Assembly: GCF_965363235.1 (NCBI RefSeq)
Contig: NC_134842.1
Span: forward strand, 8,397,112 to 8,461,111
Origin: Mytilus galloprovincialis
Taxonomy: Eukaryota > Mollusca > Bivalvia > Mytilida > Mytilidae
Direction of reading: 5' to 3'
Length of the DNA: 64,000 bases
Both the position numbers and the translations under genes were made by a program. Of this stretch, positions 12,801-24,538 are shown piece by piece. The notes beneath the pieces were generated by a model. The model searched no databases, had not been told where the DNA came from, and saw nothing but the letters and a program-made list of their open reading frames with translations. Each line of letters begins with the position of its first letter. Position 1 is the first letter of the stretch.

Positions 12801-13450
12801 GCCAGTTTAAAACATCCGAGCTGACCAGAGATAAGAATAAAGAGAACAATAATTGTTTTGTTTGTTTGTTGTTTTCTCCTGTTACAGCATTTTTGTTTAC
12901 TTTCTAAGAATATTTGATTGTCAGCACCATAACATTAAATGTTTTTTATAGTAATTTTATTAATGTAGATGGAAGTAAACTTCAACACAATTCGAATAAA
13001 AGGACAAAAAGAACGGTTTAATTCCTTTCTGTTACGAACTGACATGTCACCTGATAACAAGTACATGTAACAGCATAGCTATTATTAATAACAGGAATGA
13101 TGTTTTAGACAGTTTCACTGATGAAAAACAAAGTTGATCTACTGTATGCCAACTATTTAATTTAAGTTTATTCTCATCATATTATATTCAATCTTAACAT
13201 AATATACAGTATTTTGAATGAAAAGACAGTTTTTTTTACTTTTGATAACAGCAGAGAATATTGTGCAATTTCTAGTATAGTAGATTGTAACAGAAAAAAA
13301 ATTATTTTTGAATTTTCCATTACCTAGGCAGATTTTCATATTGCAAAAAAATGATAAATGACATTGTTTGCTATTATCGTCCAATTGTGACCAAATTGTA
13401 ATAATGTATTTTTCTTTAAATATGAAATAAAGGAATTGTTTTGAAAAAAA
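9839..13450. other. Copy A-specific segment, no genes seen
   Basis: About 3.6 kb with no equivalent between 45,743 and 45,745 in copy B. It contains the ~120 bp tandem array at 10,560-11,800. The rest is AT-rich with homopolymer runs, and no convincing exon was found. Confidence 0.65.
10560..11800. repeat. Tandem array, ~120 bp unit, about 10 copies
   Basis: Each unit contains GAGAACTTG, then a GAGATCCCCACCCCTAAACC-like block, an AT-rich TATATTTTTGTATG block, ACAAAACAAATCAAATGAAA, and a CCCACCCC-rich end. Anchor positions are about 10,631, 10,753, 10,879, 11,001, 11,125, 11,247, 11,370, 11,490, 11,613 and 11,773, a spacing of 120-126 bp with one short extra unit near 11,650. Open frames inside it reflect the periodicity and are not genes. 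It is absent from copy B. Confidence 0.88.
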
Positions 13451-14228
13451 AAAAAATTCATTCCTGTTACCAACTATGTCCTGTTACCCAAGATTATTTC
13501 CTAGTTACCGATATATCGGACTGTATTTTAGTATATTGTTTAAACTTTTGTATTGTAAAGTCTAAAACAAATAATTTTCATTTGATCAAATATTGTAAGA
13601 TATACTTGTAAATCACAACTAGTCTCTTTAACTTATTCCTAATTCCCATTAGAAACTTATTTTAAAATTGATTCACTTTAGTAACAGTAAAGAACAGCAA
13701 TTTTTAGTTCGATTTTTTACATTGCCTTTGTTACCATATTTAACAATTGTTGTAATTACAGAAACCAGTTCCTGAATCCTCAATGTTTGTTCTTCCATAT
13801 TTGCTATTAAAATACCGGTTCTAAATAAAATGTATGATACTGAAAACAATCTAATAATCACATTCAATTAAGTATAAAACAAACATATTTAGCTTTTGCT
13901 TTTAATATGCTTGTCACCAGCTGAATAATACATCTTAATAGGCTACAAATATATGCAATGACCCACAACGTATAATATAATAATAAGCTGCTAGGGTATT
14001 GCATAATAATTTAATTCTATAATCTCACAATATCGGCTCAGCATATATATAGATGCATCAGATAATCTTCCTTACAAATCCTTGGTTTAAAACTTTTATC
14101 TTCTGTAAAAAGAGCAGATATTGAGTATATGGCTTTGTTGTACTGACCTTTGGTTGAACCAAATGTCTCTCTCAACGTGAAAGGGCGATTAACACAATCT
14201 CCATCATAATTACATATGCTTGTGAATT

Positions 14229-14283
14229 ATCAGCCTCCTCACTGGTCCTTCTCCTGTACCTCAGTCGGGCTTGTAACATCAGC
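14229..14283 (+). repeat. Single unit of the 49 bp sequence amplified in copy B
   Basis: One copy of the unit GGTCCTTCTCCTGTACCTCA plus GTCGGGCTTGTAACATCAGC. At the homologous place in copy B (46,530-47,465) the same unit is repeated about 19 times. Confidence 0.85.
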
Positions 14284-14794
14284 TTTTTGGTTTGTTTGAT
14301 ATCTTTGAGATTTTGGTGTTGAGATAGGTTTTTTTTTGTTGTTGTCATTTTACTTTTTTCCTACGGTCCTACCTTCGAGTGTTCTTATACTTGTATAAGG
14401 AATTAGAAGTGTATAGGTATAAGTCAAATGACATTTTTCCACTGTTGTTCACTTATAGACCGTCTTATCTACGATGCGTAGTGATATGTTGTTCGTTTCC
14501 TTAGCACTGTCCTTATGACGAACACTGCTTTAAACAGTCTAGTTTCCATTGCATTTTACTCCAGGTACATCACTCAAATTATCTAAAACATCAGCTGTAG
14601 GTTCAAATGAATACAATGTCCTTGAAATTGAATACGGTAACTTTTATTGTTACTTTCCGGATCAAATCTTGGGTAGTATCACTGAAATTTGAATCATATC
14701 ATGGATATATATTTTTTTACATCATGCATGTTTTCATATATACGATACTAATCCGTACAACAAATGTTATCTATATATATATTTGTTGAAGGTT

Positions 14795-15045
14795 TGGCAT
14801 GCCACAAAAGCAAGTCCAACCCATCATTTTTTTTTTTAAATCCCCTGTACCAAGTCAGGGAAATGGCAATTGTTATATTATAGTTCGTTTCTGTGTGTGT
14901 TACATTTTAATAAAGTATTTCTGTTGTGTCGTAGTTCTCTTATATTTGAAGCGTTTTCCTCAGTTTTAGTTTGTGACTCGGATTTGGTTTTTTTCTCTAT
15001 AGATTTATGAATTTCGAACAGCTGTATATTACTGTTGCCTGTTAT
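14795..15045 (-). repeat. Interspersed repeat family 6
   Basis: Reverse-oriented copy of the repeat also found at 42,990-43,340. It contains GGTTTGGCATGCCACAAAAG and the reverse of the GGGTTACAAACTAAAACTGA core. It interrupts the alignment to copy B, so it is either a copy A insertion or a copy B loss. Confidence 0.65.
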
Positions 15046-15639
15046 TGAAGTGTTCGACTTACCATCATTGTTTTTTTACAAAATTATTTTCAATTCAGTT
15101 CTTGCAGTTAAATAAACGTGCTGCTGACTTGATCTTCACCAATGTTTTTATCAAATAATGTAATATATGATGAGTGCAAGCATTGTTGTGTTGACATACA
15201 TTTACATGGTCATGACTTTGAATTAACTGTTTACACCTATTTGGTGTTGGAAATATAGTTGGAACCCCCTCTCCATCTCCTGGTAGGGCACGACCCTTTT
15301 AAAAGTGGCTGGACCCGCCTCTGATTTTTCTTTCCACAGTCGTAGATAATCATATCTGCATTTGGTAAAAAATTTCGGAAATTTTGGTTTTCAAAGCTCT
15401 AAAACTTTATTTCGAATATTTCATTTTTTGATTGGAATTAAACTGAATAGTGTGTTTAAACAAAACAAGCGTCGGTCGTATACAATTTTTGGTTTCTATA
15501 ATGACGTTTTTACACATTATTCACAGATTTATTAGAATCTGTGGTCAAACAAAAACTACAATTGCAAACACAGACACCTATTAAAACCATAAAAGGGTAC
15601 AATCATTTACAATAACATAAACGATACTTAGTTAATGGC

Positions 15640-15735
15640 ACCAAAAGGTAAAAGGAAAAGTCAAACGGAAAGACCCTAATCAAATGACAAAATTAAAAAC
15701 CAGAAACACGTCAAACAACTGTCATATACTCCTGA
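15640..15735 (+). repeat. Interspersed repeat family 3, fragment
   Basis: Contains AAAAGGAAAAGTCAAACGGA, TCAAATGACAAAATTAAAA and CAACTGTCATATACTCCTGA, the order seen in family 3 copies at 29,238, 30,836, 41,835, 48,398 and 59,586. Confidence 0.6.
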
Positions 15736-15999
15736 CTTGATACAGGATGTTCCTATAAGAACATGCTGTATTAAAGCTTGTTTTATGACATATGTCATAT
15801 GAATTTGGACATAAAGAGTTCAAGCCATTTATAGTGATTAACGGAATAAACAAAGTTTATCGAAGGCAATCACAAACACATTTCGATTTCTTTGTTCTCT
15901 GTTTGAATACTATTTATGCAGTCTACAGATATCCATGCATATTCGCGCATTATTATTGACAACCACCATTATCAAAACACTTAGACGGATGATATATAA

Positions 16000-16870
16000 A
16001 CTCATCATAGATACCAGGACTAAACTTTGGATTAGGGGCAATAAGTCCCTTATTTGGCCCAAAAATTACTGCAAATTTAAAAGTCATCATACATATTTTT
16101 AAATTACTGAAAAGTTATCTCAGGTAGAAGGTATTCAGAAAAACAAAATAAGTTTGGACATTGAACAAGTTATCATGGCAACAAGTCATGCCTTAATTTG
16201 CATATTTTGTAAAATTTCGTAATTTTCCTTGTTTTTCATCAAATTTTTAAGTATATTTTCGATTGGAAAGTATATGCGCACCAAAGAAACAACTTTATAT
16301 TTGGTGAGATTTTGTCAATAGTAATAATAAATTTAAAGCTTCAGTTAAATTATTTTGTTTTTTCTTGGCTGCGCACGATGTTTCCACAATAGAAATAAAG
16401 ATAGAAAACTGCATAAATTCTGAATTTGCATCGTTTTTGTGAAAACAGTACATATTATGACGTAATTGTGACGTCATCCCACCAGAATTTTAATGTTTTT
16501 CGTTTATATTTCTTGGCCCTATGCATTTCTAAAGATTATGTGCCAATTTGAAAAAGTTATCAAACATTTTATTTTCTTGGGCCAAAACCAGGCCTTAATG
16601 CCTTACGCCAGATACACGTTTTGTCTACAAAGACTCATTAGTGATGCTCGAATCAAAATATATTAAAAGAGCCAAATAAAGTACTAAGTTAAAGAGCATT
16701 GAGGACCAAAAAATTCTAAAAGTTTTGCCAATTACAGCTAAAGTAATCTATTCCTGAGGTAGAAAAGCCTTAGTTTTTCATAACTTCAAAGTTTTGTTAG
16801 CAGATAATATATAATTATGAACATAGCAATGATAACTCAAGTCAATACAAAATTGTTGACTTCTAGCCTG
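16000..16870 (+). repeat. Family 1 repeat, apparently split by another element
   Basis: The family 1 start CTCATCATAGATACCAGGAC is at about 16,001, and the rest of the repeat (CCAGATACACGTTTTGTC onward) resumes at about 16,605. The ~570 bp between them, around GGGGCAATAAGTCCCTTATT, looks like an inserted unrelated element. The start motif alone also occurs at 62,938. Confidence 0.55.
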
Positions 16871-18697
16871 GTGATGCCCTCGGGAAATTGAAAAAAAAAT
16901 AGATTTAAGTGAACATACCATGTGTATCTTTTGTACATAATAATTACGTAAAATAGTGACATTCAAAGCGCTTGTGTGCATACAAACAACGGGTGTAAAT
17001 AACAGAACCAAAACCACCCAACTATAATAGAGGAAGTAACAACTCAATAATTAAATAATGCAACTGTAGTTTTTCAATGACAAATCTGATAAATTGGTTT
17101 CGAAGACAAATCGAAGTAAAATACTAAAACTGTTTGATTTGCAGTGCGACATATGGCGCTTTGACAACGTTACCATAGATTTTGCAACATTTCTTGTCAT
17201 CTAAGAATGTTTTAATGTATTGGCGAAAGTATTATTACGTTTTATTATTGAAACAATAAAATTACACAGATAATGTATCGTTAAAATCATGCCGATATCA
17301 AAGTACTGGTTCAGAGCAGAATGCATTTCTCGAATCTGCCCACCGTGATTCACTCCAGAGGCATAAGTCTGTTCTGATGGAATTCTTTAAGTCTGTTATA
17401 AAGGACATTTTGAACGCCATTAAACTACTGTTATCTACTACCTCTGCAAACAAAGTATATAAAGTGACTGATATACGTATGCATTCATACGTCAACTGTT
17501 GACTTGCAGTGAAAGAATCACTATGTCTTTGCGATTCGAAGCAAAAAAAAAGTTCTTATTTCACTTTATTTTTTTTATTATCTTTTTATTCTTTTTATTG
17601 GGGGGGGGGGGTGATTTTGTAAAAATACCTTAAGCAATTTTGTCGAGAATGCAAACATTGTTAATTCTTGACTTTCATTAATCTGGATTTGAACGTTACT
17701 GATGGAGGTAAATCCAGAATAATGCTTCGGTCGCATACAATTTAAAAAAAATTATCAATACGTAATAATAAGAAAAATATCTTTTTTCACATTTTTGAAA
17801 AACAGTTATATATTCCGCCAAGAAGAATCTAAAACACAGCCTGTATCTGAAAATGTGAGCGGAAAATGGGGGGGGGGGTTGCAAAACTAGTTCGATTATC
17901 CATATTTGAAGCAATTACAAAAGATAAAAGAAAACGAAAAATTTGAATATTGGAATATTGGTATCAAATGTTTTTTCTAATATTATTACAGGTGAAATTG
18001 ACAGTGGCTGTCCACTTGATGAGTTTTATTATATGACGAGGCAAATAACGATAAGTATGAATGTATTTCAGTCTAGAAATCTAAAAACAAGACTTTATTT
18101 TGCTCCCGTCAGTTATAGATGGGTACAAGTGCAGAAATCTGGTTGTGAAACACCTCTTTCCACACATAAAATATGCCAGGTATTCATGTAAAAAAACATC
18201 ATTACACTTTTATTGGGTTTTTGGTTTGAGATAATCTTAATTTATAGACAACACACGATAAACTTTAAACAGACGGAGTCTTCTTTTAGAACCATTCAGA
18301 AAATTTATTTTTTACCAATCCGTTAGGGCAATCCCAGTATATCAATGTTTCGTCATTGGGTCAAGGCTTTTTATATTTAAATAGCGTCCAATCAAAAAGA
18401 GATAGATAACGATATTATCCATCCACGTACAATAAGATAGTACATATGTTATCCTGCCGGGACATATTGCAATCATATATGTATGATAACACATCAATAT
18501 ATAATGTAAACTAAATAGCTCAAGGTAAGAGTTTAAGTTAAAAACAAACTGTTTGGTCATATAATGAAGAAAAAGTTTCTGAAAATTGTCATAACGATAG
18601 TAAAGGATTTTTTTTAGCAGATATTAAATGACACAAGTTAATTACAAGGAAGTTTTTTATTTTAAGTGCAAGTCATTTTACATTTGGAGCTTTCTTT

Positions 18698-18800
18698 CCT
18701 GTGTATATGACAGTTGTTGTCCATTCCTTTGATGTGTTTGAGCTTTTAATTTTGCCATTGGATTAGGGAATTTCAATTTCTAATTTTTCCTCGGAGTTTA
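18698..18800 (-). repeat. Interspersed repeat family 3, reverse fragment
   Basis: Reads as the reverse complement of the family 3 core (GAGCTTTTAATTTTGCCATT, then CCTCGGAGTT). No coding signal. Confidence 0.55.
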
Positions 18801-19124
18801 GTATTTTTGTTTTTCTTTCTTTTTCAACGACAATGGCTTAACTGTTTTGAATTTTATGGGTGGAGATCTGGAAAATTATATCAGTAATGATGTATGATGT
18901 ATTTACTTATCGTTTAGAAATTTAGAATCGTAACTTAAGAGTCAACCGTTACATTTATGTTTATTGTGATCATTCATCCGGGCCAAAATGATACTCCATA
19001 GTAGATTGATTTAGATATCATAAATCAATACTGTATATATGTGTTGTCAGACTGATTTTGTTTTATAGAGAAACGTTTGCAAACCCTACAACAAATACAT
19101 TAATGTTAATATAATATAATATCT

Positions 19125-19325
19125 ATAAGAGGGGCGTAAAGGGGATATCTGCACGGATGAACGAAAAATAAAATTGCCATTTCACGATGAACGAATAATT
19201 AAAAATGTCTTACACGTTGATCCTTTTTACCGAACACGGCGAATAACGAACCGTTTGCATGGCTGCACGTGAAATAAAATGGCAAAACACGTTGCACGAA
19301 AATAACCCTTTACACCCTCATAGAA
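19125..19325. mobile_element. Possible small inverted-repeat element (MITE-like)
   Basis: The left end CTATAAGAGGGGCGTAAAGG and the right end CCCTTTACACCCTCATAG are imperfect inverted repeats bounding about 200 bp with no gene. No clear target-site duplication was confirmed. Confidence 0.4.
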
Positions 19326-19569
19326 ATACGAATATGTCCACTTTCTGTATTAACAAAATGAAAGTAAATTCACCACATTTAGATAAACGTCGACGTTTTG
19401 TTGTATTTATCTATGTTTATGATCTTACGACTTCTTGTGTTATAATTTTCATGTAAATGTCTTTGCTTTTCCAAGTATAGAGTTATAGGGAAGTTCATAA
19501 AACGGTTTGAAACATTAAAGTGTTCACAACATTCTGGTATTCATTATCACTGGACTAGTATATATTTGT

Positions 19570-19710
19570 TTAGGGGCCAGCTGAAGGACGCCTCCGGGTG
19601 CGGGAATTTTTCGCTACATTGAAGACCTGTTGGTGACCCTCTGCTGTTGTTTTTTATTTGGTCGGGTTGTTGTCTCTTTGACACATTCCCCATTTCCATT
19701 CTCAATTTTA
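19570..19710 (+). repeat. Interspersed repeat family 4 (GGTCGGGTTGTTGTCTCTTT)
   Basis: Family 4 core followed by ACACATTCCCCATTTCCATT. Other forward copies are at 2,060, 37,478 and 41,478. Reverse copies are at 5,950, 33,872 and 63,466. It resembles a repeat I know to be frequent in mussel DNA; its class is unknown. Confidence 0.7.
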
Positions 19711-20619
19711 TTAGACGTTACAGAACAATGTAAGGATCAAGTCATGTTACCTAATGTTAAGCATGTCTATTATTGTTTGTTTGCCGGTACTAAACAGTTC
19801 ATTACTAATGATTAGCTAAGAAGACACATATTAACCAATACGTAACAATTAAAAGGAGTAACAAACAAAAGACAAATTGTAAGTAACAAATGCGAAGTGA
19901 TTGCTTTTTGAATTTAATGAAAAAGAAAGGGGAAATAAATAAGCGATACGTGGAAACAGGTCGCTAAATCATTCGTAAACAAAACTTTCATCTTTTATCT
20001 TTTGAGGCTAAATATTTGTTTGCCGAGCTGATAACAACGTCTGATATAGTTTTAATTGTACAAACCTTAATCAAATTAAGGGTTTGTACTATAATCGTCA
20101 ATGAGACAAATAACTACATAAGACTAAAAGACAAGAAAGTAAACAACTAAAGTTGAATTCTTCGTGATGCTTAAAAATACGGCAGCTGTTATGATAATGT
20201 AGATGATGAGGAACAATTTCTATGGACACCAACCGAAGATAACCACTAAGAGGAACCACTTATATGTTCTTCTTGTCTAAGTCATAATTCTGCCCACCGT
20301 ACTTACCAAATGTGACTTTTTCGGCATTTTATTTGAAATAAGCAGCATGACAGGTAACATTAGTTGGTATGAAATTGCTTATCCTTTTAGATCAATTGAG
20401 TCATTCCCTGATTTAAGTGATGCTCATTCATTAGTGTTTGAGGACTAAATTGTCCTTTGATTAAGTTCAGCCATTTCAATTGATATTTTATATTGTGTGT
20501 TTTTATTTTGAAATGTAAAACTACTGTCTCAGGTAAAGTTGAAGTTTGGTGCCTGTTAAGACCCGTGTTATTTTTATGCACCTGTTCTAAATGAAGAGCC
20601 TGTGTTTAAGTGGTTTTCG

Positions 20620-20815
20620 TTTTCGTTGATAGAAGTTCTCGTTTATTGTTTTTGTATAGACTTGCCCGTTGGTTTTAATGTTTTTTAATTGTTATACTAC
20701 TTTTTGTAGGGCTGTTCTGTGTGAGTCAAGGTACCGTTTTGAAGGCCGTACTTTAGCCTTTAATTGTACACTTGTTGAGACATGGATGAAACATGTAGTT
20801 GCCCTCATACCACAT
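20620..20815 (+). repeat. Interspersed repeat family 5 (GAAGGCCGTACTTTA)
   Basis: Contains GTGTGAGTCAAGG, GAAGGCCGTACTTTAGCCTT and a degenerate end (CTCATACCACAT). It ends about 70 bp before the first HEPN exon. Other copies are at 40,465-40,722 and, partial, at 55,165-55,230. Confidence 0.65.
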
Positions 20816-20883
20816 AGTCTTATTTATATTATCTTCTACTGATAGTTTTTTCAAACGTTATTACTTTTTATACATATATACAG

Positions 20884-21114
20884 GTATGGACGATCATATG
20901 CCAAGAGAAATAACTGATGAAGAAATTTGCTACTTACGAATTTTTCATTTACTACTTCGAGTAGCAAATCCCGTTGTGAGGGATACATTTAATACTGAAT
21001 TCCACCCTACAAAATTGCAGGCTGAATTCAGACGGAACCATAATGTACTTCTAGATCTTAGAAAGAAGCGGGTCATTGACAAACAGCAATGGGAACTAAT
21101 GTTTCCTAACTCAG
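20884..21114 (+). CDS. HEPN exon 1, copy A
   Basis: Acceptor TATACAG|GTATGG, donor AACTCAG|GTGAGT. From the ATG at 20,886 it encodes 76 codons plus one base. It includes PREITDEEICYLRIFHLLL and WELMFP, which are typical of the N-terminal helices of DZIP3-type HEPN domains. The copy B equivalent at 54,100-54,327 is one codon shorter. Confidence 0.85.
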
Positions 21115-21501
21115 GTGAGTAAAGTCCACATACATTTTTATCATACTGTTATTTTTTATTACCTTATGTTTTGTTTTTTTTTTTAATGAGAACAGATTCC
21201 TCTATATATCACACAACGTTCGTTTGAAGTTGATTGTCTAAAACTGCAATTATGTATGTTCTCAACTTTACTAGTCAAATTAGTAGAGACATCATAAACA
21301 AGTTACATTGGTAGGGGCAACAGTCAACTTTTCTTGTTATAAACAAACACAGTCGTTCTTCTTGTCTTTATATCAAATGTTCAGTCTTTATAAGGAAACT
21401 TTAATAGACGATTCAAATTATATTCACATCAACAATGTTTATTTTCGAAATAACAAAAATGTAACTATATGTTTACTTAAAGACAACTACATTTCTTGCA
21501 G
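21115..21501. other. Intron 1 of the HEPN gene, copy A
   Basis: 387 bp, AT-rich, no features seen. The equivalent intron in copy B is 6,288 bp and carries mobile elements. Confidence 0.8.
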
Positions 21502-21719
21502 AGCCAGTTAGTTCGGAAAAATTTGATATAACACTAATGACTTGCCTTTTAAGAAATCTTGCCAATATTGATATTCAAGATTGTCTCCCAACATGCAGTG
21601 ATAAGAGTGTAGCGGCAGATTTGTCCCGAATCAAAACTTACAGAAACAAAGTTGTACATTGTGATAAAGGAATTCTCTCTCAACAGGAGTTTAATCAATA
21701 CTGGGTCGATATCAGTCAG
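21502..21719 (+). CDS. HEPN exon 2 with RNKVVH motif, copy A
   Basis: 218 nt, acceptor CTTGCAG|AGCCAG, donor AGTCAG|GTAAGT. It ends in phase 0. It contains SDKSVAADLSRIKTYRNKVV followed by H, C, D. R124 and H129 form the predicted HEPN active-site pair, with the polar N125 next to the arginine as is common in active HEPN families. Copy B (60,616-60,833) keeps the motif as RNKVMH. Confidence 0.9.
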
Positions 21720-23108
21720 GTAAGTAACTCGTAGTGATGTACCTTCAATTTTCAATCATAGTTAGTTTTTCAGTAATAAAAAAAGGAACTACATTTTTTC
21801 TTAACGATAACATTAACAATGGACAGAAGTTAGTTCAGATTTTCAGCAATCTAGGTAATGGTAACAGTAAATGACAATCCTAATGATTGATAAAGTGATA
21901 CCAGTTTTAATAATTGATAAAGTGATACCAGTTTTAATAATTGATAAAGTGATACAAGTTTTAATAATTGATAAAGTGATACCTGTTTTAATAATTGATA
22001 AAGTGATACGAGTTTTAATAATTGATAAAGTGATACCAGTTTTAATAATTGATAAAGTGATACAAGTTTTAATAATTGATAAAGTGATACAAGTTTTAAT
22101 AATTGATAAAGTGATACAAGTTTTAATAATTGATAAAGTGATACCAGTTTTAATAATTGGTAAAGTGATACAAGTTTTAATAATTGATAAAGTGATACCA
22201 GTTTTAATAATTGATAAAGTGATACGAGTTTTAATAATTGATAAAGTGATACAAGTTTTAATAATTGATAAAGTGATACAAGTTTTAATAATTGATAAAG
22301 TGATACAAGTTTTAATAATTGACAGTGGCATTAAAAGCCTCATAAATCTATAAAAATGACATGTTTAACTAATATACTGCAAATGAAGAGATTTTTGCAG
22401 TAGTTTTGTTCTAGTATCTTCGCAGTAGAGTTTAAACGCAAAAATAAAAACTGGGCATATTTCAAAGAAAAACAGAAAACGAAGATAGATAAACGCCAAT
22501 CAAAGATCAATATGCTATGAATGTGATCAATTTAATACATCGTTTTACTGCCGACAGAATGTTTTTTTTTTTAAATGAAAGTCAATATTCGAAATCAAAT
22601 CTTTTACTAATGAAAGGATGATTAACATCGGATACTTCTGAAGCTAGTGGATATTGCAATATTGCTAACAAGTTTTGTTACTGTTAACTATGTTAGGTAT
22701 ATCTCAATCAGTTTTAAAAAATATATACCTGATTATATCTGCTACACAGACCAATACAATAATTAGCAGTTATTTTGTCATCATTAAATACACGTATAAC
22801 TTATAACAAACACACACCAAAATGCACCGTAAAAGTCAGTTTAATAGAGGTCTGAATCCGATTTCAAATCGGTAACAAAAGAAACTAATAAAAATGACAA
22901 TAATAAAAATAAAAAACAAAGGACTACTAGTAGTTACTAGCAGTAACTGACATACCAGCTCCAGATCTCAGGTAAACTGATTAAACAAAATGGACAATAG
23001 CAAATTATAGCACTTATATTGATATTTTTTTCAACTCCTTCTTTTTAATACTTCAATGGTCATTTATTCGAATATATATTACTTACCTGCGCCTATGTTA
23101 CTATTTAG
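21720..23108. other. Intron 2 of the HEPN gene, copy A
   Basis: 1,389 bp containing the 27 bp tandem array (21,880-22,322). The rest is AT-rich with no recognised feature. Confidence 0.75.
21880..22322. repeat. Intronic minisatellite, 27 bp unit, 16 copies
   Basis: The unit is GATAAAGTGATAC, then N, then AGTTTTAATAATT. Sixteen copies occur at exact 27 bp spacing. One position is the main variable site (C, A or G, with one CTGT variant), and one copy has GGTAAAG instead of GATAAAG. Because 27 is a multiple of three and the unit lacks stops in two frames, long open frames appear on both strands; these are artefacts of the repeat. It is missing from copy B intron 2 (60,834-61,994). Confidence 0.92.
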
Positions 23109-23247
23109 GCTATTATAAGACTTGGTGGCCCAAAGTATCGGCAAATATGTGATGATTTAAAACAGAAGGAATTAGATACAACAGACAAAGATTTCTTCAA
23201 TGAAATAAAAAACCTCAGAAGACAAACGATTCCCGAAGGTGTAGCAG
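23109..23247 (+). CDS. HEPN gene exon 3 (linker), copy A
   Basis: 139 nt, acceptor TATTTAG|GCTATT, donor GTAGCAG|GTACAT. It encodes AIIRLGGPKYRQICDDLKQK and a charged helical tail. It joins exon 2 in phase 0 and exon 4 in phase 1. Copy B has an equal-length exon at 61,995-62,133. Confidence 0.85.
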
Positions 23248-24107
23248 GTACATGTATTTGCAGTTATCTAAACGAATTATGTGTGTAGCCTGTGCATTAT
23301 AAATAATGACGCAAATAAAAAAAAAAAATACTTCCTACTTTTAAAATTATTATCTGAATTTTTATAAATTATTTCAATGAAATCATATCAAAAGTATTAA
23401 TTATATTCACCAGTAAATGAATTATAGACCTATGCGGTCTTAAGATCTTCTGGAAAGTCTTAAATTAAAATTTAAGCATTTGCTAATTGACGATGGTCTT
23501 GTTTGTATTGATAGTTAAACATCATTTTGATGATTATAATTGATATATGTATGACCTTCAAATAATTTGCATTGAAATGTGGTAAAGATTGTCAACACCT
23601 ACGTTCATCCTGTAGTGAAATTTTATTTGCGATATCGATGACTTATCTTATCATCAATAACTACAATCCATGGTTTGTGATTTTAATCACTGGCAGTTAC
23701 TATTTATACAATTTGTTAGCTTTATAATCTTTGTCAACTTTAAACTGGTTTTAATGAAAATGTATCTTTCTATTTTAATATTTAAACAATAAATGTACAG
23801 ATTTTAGAAAGCTTTGTTCAAGTTCAAAAATGTATTTGAACCTTGATGGTTAAAAGGGTGTAATGACATCTTTACCATTTAATTTATCATCTGGAGTACA
23901 ATTGTATGTTAAACCACTTATTTGATAATAACAAAATGTCGTAATCAATAATCATAATAAAAATACTTCTTTATTCATACTCCTGTCTGCAAAATTTGGA
24001 TTTGTTTTTGTTTCCATTTGTTTTCCTAAGATTAAAAAGAATTGTTTTACAAGGTACAAGATATTAAGGATATTCTAAGTAAATTCTTTCAAAATGTATA
24101 TTTTCAG
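23248..24107. other. Intron 3 of the HEPN gene, copy A
   Basis: 860 bp, AT-rich. No feature recognised. Confidence 0.75.
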
Positions 24108-24538
24108 TCATCACTGAAACGCTATTGGAAGAATGGTCACAACAAAATGAACGTGTTGTAAGAACCAAAGCTATTCAAACAATTATGAAAGCTGTTGAAG
24201 AAAAAGCAGTGGTAACTATAATAGGCCCTCCAGGTTGTGGGAAATCAACATCGGCGCATCATGTAGCTGTCTATCTAAACAAATCAATGTCGTATGAAGT
24301 GATACCTGCTAAGAGAGCTAACGATATAGTACAGTATTATAACCCACATTGTAATCAAGTATTTGTGTTTGATGACATTTGTGGAAAGAGTACCTTGGAT
24401 AAGCAAAAAGTAATAGAATGGCGTGATTTGGCTAAAGAGGTTAACATTCTTACAAAAAATAATCGCATCAAAGTTTTAGCAACATGTCGTAGCTATATAT
24501 TTAAAGAACGCCTAATTGCGAATCTTCTAACTGCGTAG
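24108..24538 (+). CDS. P-loop NTPase exon, first reading frame, copy A
   Basis: Acceptor ATTTTCAG|TCATCACTG at 24,108. It reads VITETLLEEWSQQNERVV, then Walker A GPPGCGKST at 24,224-24,250 and Walker B VFVFDDI at 24,359-24,379. A sensor-1-like segment KVLATCRSYIFKERL follows before the TAG at 24,536-24,538. The order and motifs fit the STAND-type (nSTAND3-like) NTPases often fused to HEPN-DZIP3 domains in bivalves. The stop falls inside the NTPase, not at a domain boundary. Confidence 0.85.

Larger units (their letters stand above)
13451..20883. other. Intergenic DNA between HCP copy A and the HEPN gene
   Basis: No gene was recognised. 13,450-14,790 matches 45,745-47,925 closely. 15,050-18,560 matches parts of 47,930-52,420 at lower identity. 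18,600-19,050 matches 52,440-52,700, and 19,900-20,883 matches 53,500-54,099. The rest is interspersed repeats (14,795-15,045; 15,640-15,735; 16,000-16,870; 18,698-18,800; 19,125-19,325; 19,570-19,710; 20,620-20,815). Confidence 0.65.

Noticed and set aside
13673..13867. Minus-strand open frame with MEEQTLRIQELVSVIT
   Set aside because: The matching copy B sequence near 46,000-46,130 breaks the frame and loses the start. There is no family match, so it is not supported as an exon.
14141..14215. Minus-strand segment reading CVNRPFTLRETFGSTK with a donor-like end, also open in copy B (46,451-46,520)
   Set aside because: It is open in both copies and has a possible acceptor, but the region is duplicated anyway, the difference rate is no lower than in the surroundings, and no partner exon or family was recognised.
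17943..18191. Plus-strand open frame of 82 codons
   Set aside because: The copy B counterpart (about 51,750-52,010) has stops and indels, and there are no recognisable domain or splice signals.
21880..22322. Regularly spaced repeats resembling a CRISPR array
   Set aside because: The units are contiguous with no unique spacers, the variable position is a single base, and the setting is a eukaryotic intron.
21843..22353. Two overlapping long open frames on opposite strands with repeated LIIDKVI or LSIIKT
   Set aside because: Both are products of the 27 bp tandem array (a multiple of three, no stops in those frames) within an intron.
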